NCBI RefSeq assembly: GCF_000013765.1 | Contig: NC_007954.1 | Span: forward strand, 1,612,001-1,676,000 | DNA: 64,000 bases | Reading direction: 5' to 3' | Source of the DNA: Shewanella denitrificans OS217 | Lineage (GTDB): Bacteria; Pseudomonadota; Gammaproteobacteria; Enterobacterales; Shewanellaceae | Shown: piece after piece, positions 1 through 7,278 of the stretch | Position numbering within the stretch: position 1 is the first letter of the stretch | Layout of the letters: the number at the start of each line of letters is the position of its first letter | Program-made: the position numbers and the translations under genes | Notes under the pieces: model-generated | Databases searched by the model: none | What the model saw: the letters and a program-made list of their open reading frames with translations, nothing else | Told to the model about the DNA's origin: nothing

Positions 1-599
<599 letters not shown>

Positions 600-850
600 A
601 CAACCCAGATGGGTTTTACTGAAAATGTTCCCGACATTTTCTAGCACTTCCTCCGTCCATGGAGGTCGTACATGAAGATGTTCCGTTGGAACTGACCTTA
701 GTAATAGAAATAGAGCGCTTAATAAAGTGCGAACTCAAGCTCCTAAAAGAGCAATCAGCTTTCCGAATTATTAAATAAGGTAACAGCAGGTCCTAGGTTC
801 TAGGTCCTCGCAGCGCAACGCGCGCCCTAGTACCTTGTTTAAACAAAATT
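600..850 (+). other. 23S-5S spacer
   Basis: Transcribed spacer of about 250 nt between 23S and 5S rRNA. I see no tRNA gene in it. It is expected to contain the RNase III/E processing sites of the rRNA precursor, but I did not identify specific cleavage sites. Confidence 0.7.
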
Positions 851-968
851 TGTCTGGAAACCATAGAGCTGTGGCACCACCTGATCCCATTCCGAACTCA
901 GAAGTGAAACACAGTATCGCCGATTGTAGTGTGGGGTCTCCCCATGTGAGAGTAGGTCATTTCCAGGC
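851..968 (+). rRNA. rrf: 5S ribosomal RNA
   Basis: Complete 5S rRNA gene of about 118 nt, recognised by the conserved blocks CCGAACTCAGAAGTGAAAC (892-910) and GGGGTCTCCCCATG (932-945), and by complementary ends (TGTCTGG at the start against CCAGGC at the end). It belongs to the rrn operon whose 23S 3' end opens the window. A strong intrinsic terminator follows directly. Confidence 0.96.
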
Positions 969-1051
969 GCCAAATAAACGAAAAAATCCCCAGCACTGCG
1001 TGTTGGGGATTTTTTCGTTTATCCGCCTGAAAATACCCTCTCACATGGGAT
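940..1051. repeat. Inverted duplication of the 5S tail around the terminator
   Basis: Read on the minus strand, 1051-1020 gives CCCATGTGAGAG, then a diverged stretch, then AGGCGGATAAACG. This matches the 3' end of the 5S gene at 941-980 read on the plus strand. The arms of about 54 nt are centred on the terminator at ~996. The right arm is not part of a second 5S gene: the similarity stops just beyond the CCCATGTGAGAG block. Confidence 0.8.
974..1020 (+). terminator. rRNA operon terminator
   Basis: Long perfect hairpin: the arm CGAAAAAATCCCCAGCAC pairs with GTGTTGGGGATTTTTTCG around a short loop. A T-run lies within the 3' arm. It lies immediately after 5S rRNA and is symmetric, so it would work on either strand. 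Confidence 0.9.
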
Positions 1052-1440
1052 ATAAAGAGTACATGCGCAGCATGTCTCCATAGCATGTGGGGCGGCAGAA
1101 AAACATTATTTGATTTCTACACTTGGTAAACGCCTTTAGATCGCCAAAAAACTATTCGTTAATTTCTTCTACTCAGCTCAACTCTTGGCATAAACCTGTA
1201 TAAAAGTTCAGCATATGTGATCTCCTCTTCCTTAATTACCGTATAGCTATCTTGTATCTAAGCCCAGCACTGAATATTTGGACTAGACTGTGAGGGTTTA
1301 TCCCCTAGCTTGTCTGGATGCGCTTTCGCCGATATCGTCTGGTTTTACATTAAGTCTATTGTGCTAAGGGATAGCGTGAGCTGAATTGTCTAATGACTTG
1401 GCGGATAAGTCATTTTCAACAGGTAAAAGGAGAATAATTA
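1052..1440. other. Intergenic region upstream of katG
   Basis: Non-coding stretch of about 390 nt between the rRNA terminator and katG. It should hold the katG promoter, and a purine-rich ribosome binding site (AAAAGGAG) lies just before the ATG. OxyR control would be expected for katG, but I could not point to a convincing OxyR site. Confidence 0.5.
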
Positions 1441-3603
1441 ATGTCTGAGAATAAGTGTCCAGTGATGCACGGTAGTGCTACTACAACCGAAAATAGTATG
1501 GCCAACATGAACTGGTGGCCTAAGTCATTAAGCCTAGATATTTTGCATCAGCACGATCATAAGACCAACCCAATGGCTGCGGACTTTAACTATCAAGATG
1601 AAGTTAAAAAACTCGATTTTGTCGCCCTTAAAAATGACTTACATGCACTGATGACAGACAGTCAAGCATGGTGGCCCGCTGATTGGGGGCATTATGGCGG
1701 CCTTATGATAAGGCTGACCTGGCATGCTGCTGGTACTTACAGAATCGCAGATGGTCGTGGCGGAGCAGGCCATGGTAGTCAACGTTTTGCGCCACTCAAC
1801 TCTTGGCCAGATAACGGCAACTTAGATAAAGCACGTCGGTTACTTTGGCCAATCAAGAAAAAGTACGGTAATAAGCTTAGCTGGGCCGATTTAATCGCCT
1901 ATGCGGGGACAATTGCCTATGAGTCCATGGGCCTAAAAACCTTTGGCTTTGCTTTCGGGCGGGAAGATATTTGGCATCCCGAAAAGGACATTTACTGGGG
2001 GGCTGAAAAAGACTGGTTGCTCCCCACAGACAATGACAACAGCCGCTACTCTGGAGAGAGAAACCTGGAAAATCCTCTAGCAGCGGTAATGATGGGGCTT
2101 ATTTATGTCAACCCTGAAGGCGTGGATGGCAAACCAGATCCATTAAAGACGGCTCAAGATATACGTGAGACCTTTGCGCGTATGGCCATGAATGATGAAG
2201 AGACAGTGGCCTTAACTGCCGGCGGACATACAGTTGGTAAAGCTCATGGCAATGGCAATGCCGATTTATTGGGCCCTGAACCCGAAGATGCTGATATTCA
2301 TGACCAAGGCTTTGGTTGGTTAAATAAAGCGAAACGTGGCATAGGTCGTGACACAGTCACTAGTGGTATCGAAGGTGCTTGGACCACACATCCAACCCAG
2401 TGGGACAACGGTTACTTTACCATGTTACTTAACCACGAGTGGGAGCTTTGTAAGAGCCCCGCAGGCGCTTGGCAGTGGCAACCGATTAATATCAAAGAAG
2501 AAGATAAACCTCGCGATGTTGAAGACCCTTCCATCAGTACAATGCCCATGATGACAGATGCGGACATGGCCATGAAGATGGACCCTGAGTATCGCAAGAT
2601 ATCTGAGCACTTTCATCGAGATCCTGAGTATTTTTCAAAAGTTTTCTCCCGCGCTTGGTTCAAACTGACCCACAGGGATATGGGGCCAAAGGTGCGTTAC
2701 TTAGGCCCAGATGTACCAGTAGAAGATTTACTTTGGCAAGATCCGGTTCCTACAGGACCTAAAGACTTTAATGTTGCGGTGGTGAAAAAAGCAATAAAGG
2801 AAACGGGTTTGAGTATCAGTGACATGGTGACAACGGCCTGGGACAGTGCCAGAACCTTTAGGGGGTCTGATAAACGCGGCGGTGCCAATGGGGCTCGCAT
2901 TCGTTTGGCTTTGCAAAAACAGTGGGCTGGAAATGAACCTAAGCGCCTTGCTAGCGTCCTTTCTGTGCTTGAACCTATTGCCGCAAGTCATGGCGTCAGT
3001 GTTGCCGATGTCATTGTGTTAGCAGGTAACCTTGGTATTGAGCTTGCGGCTAAAAAGGCAGGTTTTGACGTGACAGTGCCTTTTATATCGGGCCGTGGTG
3101 ATGCCACTGATGAGATGACAGATAATGAATCATTTGCTGTGTTAGAGCCGCTTCATGATGGTTATCGTAATTGGTTAAAGCAAGATTTTGCAGTTAGCGC
3201 AGAAGAGCTGATGTTAGATCGTACTCAACTCATGGGGCTTACGGCTCATGAAATGACAGTCCTCGTGGGCGGTATGCGAGTTATTGGTACTAATTATGCT
3301 GAGACTGGTCATGGTGTGTTCACTGAACGCAAGGGGGCGCTTACCAATGACTTCTTTGTCAATCTAACCGACATGAATTACATCTGGAAGCCCATTGGTC
3401 AAAACGAGTATGAAATTTGTGAGCGTGAAACGGGTAAACGTAAGTGGACAGCGTCTCGGGTGGATCTGATTTTTGGTTCTAATTCAGTGCTTAGATCCTA
3501 TGCCGAAGTGTATGCGCAAGATGATAACAAGCAAAAATTCGTTAATGATTTTATTTCGGCCTGGACTAAAATGATGAATGCCGATCGTTTTGATGTGAGT
3601 TAA
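1441..3603 (+). CDS. katG: Catalase-peroxidase KatG
   Basis: 720-residue bifunctional haem enzyme that decomposes hydrogen peroxide (catalase) and oxidises small donors (peroxidase). The distal triad is visible as R91, W94 and H95 in IRLTWHAAGTYR. The covalent Met-Tyr-Trp adduct unique to this family is W94, Y222 (GLIYVNPEG) and M248 (ARMAMND). The proximal haem ligand is H263 in GGHTVGKAHG. The C-terminal, haem-less duplicated domain (from about residue 420) is present, so the protein is full length. There is no signal peptide, which implies a cytoplasmic location. The start is supported by AAAAGGAG about 8 nt upstream. The gene stands alone and faces the minus-strand detoxification genes, with a shared hairpin between them. 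Product assignment is secure. Confidence 0.98.
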   Translation: MSENKCPVMHGSATTTENSMANMNWWPKSLSLDILHQHDHKTNPMAADFNYQDEVKKLDFVALKNDLHALMTDSQAWWPADWGHYGGLMIRLTWHAAGTYRIADGRGGAGHGSQRFAPLNSWPDNGNLDKARRLLWPIKKKYGNKLSWADLIAYAGTIAYESMGLKTFGFAFGREDIWHPEKDIYWGAEKDWLLPTDNDNSRYSGERNLENPLAAVMMGLIYVNPEGVDGKPDPLKTAQDIRETFARMAMNDEETVALTAGGHTVGKAHGNGNADLLGPEPEDADIHDQGFGWLNKAKRGIGRDTVTSGIEGAWTTHPTQWDNGYFTMLLNHEWELCKSPAGAWQWQPINIKEEDKPRDVEDPSISTMPMMTDADMAMKMDPEYRKISEHFHRDPEYFSKVFSRAWFKLTHRDMGPKVRYLGPDVPVEDLLWQDPVPTGPKDFNVAVVKKAIKETGLSISDMVTTAWDSARTFRGSDKRGGANGARIRLALQKQWAGNEPKRLASVLSVLEPIAASHGVSVADVIVLAGNLGIELAAKKAGFDVTVPFISGRGDATDEMTDNESFAVLEPLHDGYRNWLKQDFAVSAEELMLDRTQLMGLTAHEMTVLVGGMRVIGTNYAETGHGVFTERKGALTNDFFVNLTDMNYIWKPIGQNEYEICERETGKRKWTASRVDLIFGSNSVLRSYAEVYAQDDNKQKFVNDFISAWTKMMNADRFDVS

Positions 3604-3612
3604 GGCTTATCT

Positions 3613-3644
3613 CATCCCCCCTACAGAGTAATGCGGGGGGGATG
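3613..3644. terminator. Hairpin between convergent katG and GST gene
   Basis: The arm CATCCCCCC (3613-3621) pairs with GGGGGGATG (3636-3644) around a short loop. It sits between the stop codons of convergent genes, so it can serve both. The following T-run is weak. Confidence 0.65.
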
Positions 3645-3691
3645 TTAATTCTTATTCGAAACCCGTTAGCTGCTATACACTAGGCCGAATT

Positions 3692-4309
3692 TTACTGGTT
3701 TTGCTGGGCTTCAATCTTGCCTGCGCGAATAAATCCATCATGGCTTTTGAGCTGTTGATAGTAGCGTTCAAGGTTTGAATATTTTGTGAGCTCGCCTCTG
3801 GCGGCCAATAGTTCAATTACAAATGACATCATGATGTCGGCGCCTGTGAGTTTATCTGCCACTAAATAGCGCTTACCAGCTAACGAGGTATCTAAATAGC
3901 CGATGACTTTGGCCACTTCTATGTCGGCATAACCCGCCATGAAGTTGGTTTTGCAGCCATCCTTTTCAACAAATAACCTGAGTAGTAAAGGCAACATGGC
4001 TGAACTTTCGGCAAAATGCAGCCATTGGATATAGCTTATATACTCTGCACTGTTTGCTTCTGGCGCTAAATGATTGGCAAACTGATTGATGAGATATTCA
4101 GTAATGGCGCCAGATTCTGCAATCACTATGCCGTCGTGTTCGATAACCGGTGATTTTCCTAGCGGATGTATAGCGGTTAATTCTGGCGGTGCGAGAAAGG
4201 TGATCTTGTCTCTCTGGTAGGCTTTGACTTGGTAAGTTTGGCCTAATTCCTCTAACAGCCATAGGATACGTTTGGAGCGGGACTGATTGAGGTGATGTAA
4301 GGTGATCAT
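3692..4309 (-). CDS. Glutathione S-transferase family protein
   Basis: 205-residue cytosolic GST. The N-terminal thioredoxin-like domain opens MITLHHLNQSRSKRILWLLEEL, with the SRS segment where the glutathione-activating residue sits. It continues through the cis-Pro region (GKSPVIEHDG) and the ES-GAI motif (IAESGAITEYLI) that binds the gamma-glutamyl group. The C-terminal all-helical domain follows. It would conjugate or reduce electrophiles with glutathione. It is the last of four minus-strand genes (nemR, curA, DJ-1-like, GST) that look like an electrophile-response set. The 149-nt gap upstream leaves room for its own promoter. The substrate cannot be predicted. Confidence 0.88.
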   Translation of the reverse strand: MITLHHLNQSRSKRILWLLEELGQTYQVKAYQRDKITFLAPPELTAIHPLGKSPVIEHDGIVIAESGAITEYLINQFANHLAPEANSAEYISYIQWLHFAESSAMLPLLLRLFVEKDGCKTNFMAGYADIEVAKVIGYLDTSLAGKRYLVADKLTGADIMMSFVIELLAARGELTKYSNLERYYQQLKSHDGFIRAGKIEAQQNQ

Positions 4310-4458
4310 AGTTATTCCTATATTGTCTCGGTTGCCGTTAAGGCTTAGTTAATCAAAGCCAGTCAAAGGTTAAGCTTGACTGGCTTTACTAACTAATGAG
4401 ATGGCTTTGATAGCAGCGAGTGAGTTCGCTCAATCGGCTACAAGCATGGTGACAACGA

Positions 4459-5139
4459 CTAGCCCTTTAACAAGGTCAGCATAGCTTCGGCTACGGCTTG
4501 CGATGATGCTGGGTTTTGCCCTGTCACTAAGTTGCCATCGATGGCTATATGGCTGGCCCAATCTTCACCTTTGGTGTAGATGCCGCCATTTTGTTTTAAC
4601 ACATCTTCAACCAAGTAAGGCACGATGGCAGTCAGTTGCACTGCATCTTCTTCACTATTGGTAAAGCCAGTGACTTTTTTACCTTTTACTAAAAAGCTGC
4701 CGTCAATATTTTTAGCGTGGCGCAGGGCGCCTGATGCATGACATACGAGACCTAGCGGCTTGCCTTGCTGATACGCGTTTTCAATCAAGGCAATAGAGTG
4801 CTTGTCTTCAGTTAAATCCCATAATGGACCGTGGCCACCTGGATAGAACACGGCATCAAAATCGTCCAGATTTATGCCATCAAGACGCACAGTGTTGGCA
4901 AGCAGGGTTTGCGCTGCAGAATCGCCTTTGAAACGCTCTGTGGTTGCAGTTTGAAAGCCGGGTTCATCACTGCTTGGATCCAGTGGCGGCTGGCCACCAA
5001 GGGGCGAGGCTAATACTATCTCTGCGCCTTGGTCGGCAAATGTATAATAAGGCGAGGTGAACTCTTCCAACCAAAAGCCAGTCTTGTTACCTGTGTCACC
5101 GAGTTTGTCGTGTGAGGTTAATACCATCAAAATTTTCAT
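4459..5139 (-). CDS. DJ-1/PfpI family protein, Hsp31-like glyoxalase III candidate
   Basis: 226-residue class I glutamine-amidotransferase-fold protein. The nucleophile elbow is C133-H134 in GLVCHASGAL. A conserved acidic residue (E25 or E26 in FWLEEFTSPYYTF) corresponds to the Glu of the Hsp31 triad. The N-terminus KILMVLTSHDKLGDTGNKTGFW is typical of the fungal/bacterial Hsp31-like branch, whose members convert methylglyoxal to lactate without glutathione and help repair glycated proteins. No signal peptide is seen. It lies 84 nt downstream of curA on the same strand and shares the electrophile-detoxification theme. The family is secure. Glyoxalase activity is inferred from the branch and the context. 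Confidence 0.85.
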   Translation of the reverse strand: MKILMVLTSHDKLGDTGNKTGFWLEEFTSPYYTFADQGAEIVLASPLGGQPPLDPSSDEPGFQTATTERFKGDSAAQTLLANTVRLDGINLDDFDAVFYPGGHGPLWDLTEDKHSIALIENAYQQGKPLGLVCHASGALRHAKNIDGSFLVKGKKVTGFTNSEEDAVQLTAIVPYLVEDVLKQNGGIYTKGEDWASHIAIDGNLVTGQNPASSQAVAEAMLTLLKG

Positions 5140-5223
5140 CTGTATTCCTTAATCATATTGCCTGTTTATAACAGGAGTCACTGCTTAATATCTAAATTAG
5201 CTAAGATGAGTCACGCTTATCTA

Positions 5224-6249
5224 TTAGCTTATCTTTATTGTTAACTTGCCAAAATTTTTGCCTTCGAGTAGGCCGATAAAAGCGTCTGGGGCTTTATCTA
5301 ATCCTTCAACGAGATGTTCGCGGTAATGTATTTTCCCCTCAGCGAGCCATTGGCTCATGTCGCTGGCAAATTCATGGTATCTATGACCGTAATCATCAAA
5401 AATGATAAAGCCTTGCATCTTGATGCGCTTCACCAACAAGGTGCCCATCAGCAAAGACAAGCGATCTGGCTCTGGTGGCAATTCTGTGGCGTTATATTGG
5501 GATATAAGGCCACATACCGGGATGCGAGCGCCTGTGTTGAGTATAGGTAGTACAGCGTCAAATACCTTGCCGCCCACATTTTCAAAGTAGATATCTATGC
5601 CTTGTGGACAAGCCTTGGCCAGTTGCTCTGCAAAATTATCGCTATGGTGGTCAATACAGGCATCAAAGCCTAATACTTCTACAGCGTAGCGGCATTTTTC
5701 AGCGCCGCCAGCAACGCCAACCACATAACAGCCTTTAAGTTTGCCGATTTGACCCACAGTGGCGCCCACGGGACCGGTTGCTGCAGCAACCACTAAAGTG
5801 TCACCATTTTTTGGCTGACCGATATCCAATAAACCCATGTAGGCGGTAAAGCCTGGCATGCCCATTATGCCTAAGGCAAAGGATGGGTTGGTTGGGTTAT
5901 CGCCAAGAGGCATTAAATCACTGCCATCGGATATCCCGTAAGTTTGCCAACCCGTATAAGCAAGTACCCATTGGCCTTCACTAAATTTTGGGTTTTTTGA
6001 GCTGACCACTTGGCACACCGTCGCGCCGACCATGACGGCATCGATTGCCACAGGATCTGCGTAGGATTTAGCCTCACTCATGCGGCCACGCATATAAGGG
6101 TCAAGGGATAAATACACAGTGCGCAGTAATACTTCACCCGCAGCTGGGGTTGGAATTGCAGCCTCTTCAAGGCGGAAGTTATCAGCCTTTGGGGAGCCAA
6201 AAGGACGCGATGCCAATACTATGCGTTGATTTGTCTGGTTATTACTCAT
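5224..6249 (-). CDS. curA: NADPH-dependent 2-alkenal/curcumin reductase CurA
   Basis: 341-residue zinc-independent medium-chain dehydrogenase/reductase. Long identical blocks with E. coli CurA (YncB) can be recalled: VLLRTVYLSLDPYMRGRMS near the N-terminus, MGMPGFTAYMGLLDIGQPK, the Rossmann region AAATGPVGATVGQIGKLKGC, and GIDIYFENVGGKVFDAVLP. The family reduces alpha,beta-unsaturated carbonyls with NADPH. It is encoded just after nemR, with a NemR-like operator 16-30 nt upstream of its start codon (6265-6279), so it should be derepressed by electrophiles. The start is fixed by alignment to the family N-terminus. Confidence 0.94.
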   Translation of the reverse strand: MSNNQTNQRIVLASRPFGSPKADNFRLEEAAIPTPAAGEVLLRTVYLSLDPYMRGRMSEAKSYADPVAIDAVMVGATVCQVVSSKNPKFSEGQWVLAYTGWQTYGISDGSDLMPLGDNPTNPSFALGIMGMPGFTAYMGLLDIGQPKNGDTLVVAAATGPVGATVGQIGKLKGCYVVGVAGGAEKCRYAVEVLGFDACIDHHSDNFAEQLAKACPQGIDIYFENVGGKVFDAVLPILNTGARIPVCGLISQYNATELPPEPDRLSLLMGTLLVKRIKMQGFIIFDDYGHRYHEFASDMSQWLAEGKIHYREHLVEGLDKAPDAFIGLLEGKNFGKLTIKIS

Positions 6250-6264
6250 TTAATTCATCCTTAA

Positions 6265-6279
6265 TAGACCGGTCGTCTA
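6265..6279. promoter_or_regulatory. NemR-type operator upstream of curA
   Basis: TAGACCGGTCGTCTA has outer arms TAGAC/GTCTA and an inner ACCGGT palindrome. The identical 15-mer recurs at 7039-7053 upstream of nemR. Two identical copies, one before each gene, strongly suggest the operator of the encoded TetR-family protein. It resembles the TAGACC-type box I recall for E. coli NemR. Confidence 0.85.
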
Positions 6280-6427
6280 GTTTAGTGCTGAAAAATAACC
6301 ACCCTAAGGTGGTGAATCGGTGGCCACAGGCTTAACCTTGTGAGCAAATTAAGTTATCTGAGTTTATTTGCTAAGCTCATTTGACGCAGCTAACTTTGTT
6401 GAAGCTTAGCGCTAACGGTTGTGAAGC

Positions 6428-7018
6428 TTAGCCGCCAGGTTTCAATAGTAATTCAGTGGTGGCCATTGCTTGTTGTAATCCTGAATCTGTTTTACTGAGT
6501 TTTGCCATTAAACTTGCGCCAATCCACAAATGATAAAGCAGTTTAGCTGTGTCATCAGAATTCGTCTCTTTAATGCTTCCATCTGTAATGCCCGCTTTAA
6601 TGCAGTCGCTGATAGCCAGCTGAACGATTTGCGTGCCTTTTAATAGGGCGATGCGCATAGGTTCTGATAAATCGGCCACTTCGGCGCTCAGTTTTACCAC
6701 TAGGCATTTCTGAGATGAATAGTTGTCAGCTTGGGAAGTCATCCAGCACTGCCAATAGTTCATCAATCTGTCGTAGGCTGAACCTTCTAGATTAGCAAAT
6801 TGGCTGTGGAGTTGTTGTTGGTAATTATCGAAGTAATACTCAATAAGGGCTTCACCGAACTGCTCTTTAGATTTGAAATAGTGGTAAAAAGATCCCTTAG
6901 GTACTTGGGCATGGTTAAGTAATTCGGACAGGCCGACACTCACAAAACCACGACAGGCTATCAATTGATAGCCTGTGTCTAAAATGTGTTGGCGTGTATC
7001 TTGGGTACTGGTTTTCAT
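6428..7018 (-). CDS. nemR: TetR-family electrophile-sensing repressor NemR
   Basis: 196-residue TetR regulator close to E. coli NemR, a repressor released by N-ethylmaleimide, methylglyoxal and bleach. The DNA-binding domain (about residues 8-52) reads GLSELLNHAQVPKGSFYHYF, and the sensor region reads CLVVKLSAEVADLSE. The sensor cysteine is kept as C105 and the lysine that can link to it as K173 (SLMAKLS), matching C106 and K175 of E. coli. An operator copy lies 21 nt upstream of the start, implying autorepression. In E. coli nemR is followed by nemA and gloA; here curA follows, then a DJ-1-like protein and a GST, so the regulated enzymes differ while the theme is the same. Confidence 0.92.
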   Translation of the reverse strand: MKTSTQDTRQHILDTGYQLIACRGFVSVGLSELLNHAQVPKGSFYHYFKSKEQFGEALIEYYFDNYQQQLHSQFANLEGSAYDRLMNYWQCWMTSQADNYSSQKCLVVKLSAEVADLSEPMRIALLKGTQIVQLAISDCIKAGITDGSIKETNSDDTAKLLYHLWIGASLMAKLSKTDSGLQQAMATTELLLKPGG

Positions 7019-7038
7019 CAGGCTAGAATACGATCAAT

Positions 7039-7053
7039 TAGACCGGTCGTCTA
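7039..7053. promoter_or_regulatory. NemR-type operator upstream of nemR
   Basis: Exact copy of the TAGACCGGTCGTCTA element found before curA, 21 nt upstream of the nemR start. The position suits autoregulation. Confidence 0.85.
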
Positions 7054-7278
7054 GTGATTTTTAATCTTAATGAAATCTTTGGTGTCTGCTGTTTATCAGT
7101 GGTAGGCAAGCATGCTAAGCAAAGTGATGGCAATACAAAGCGTAGGCAGGAGGGAAGATTATGTATATTAAGCATGACTAAAATAACCTGGCGTTAATCT
7201 TGACTTGGGGATTTATAAACGAGTATAAAAAAGCCTGCTATTGTTATAAATAGCCCTGTCAGTGGAAAAATTAAAAAT

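Noticed and set aside
835..1086. Frames of 82 and 62 codons on both strands over the 5S gene
   Set aside because: They translate rRNA and its terminator; their mutual similarity comes from the palindrome, not from protein coding.
1270..1440. OxyR or Fur site upstream of katG
   Set aside because: I looked for both and found no stretch close enough to either consensus to report.
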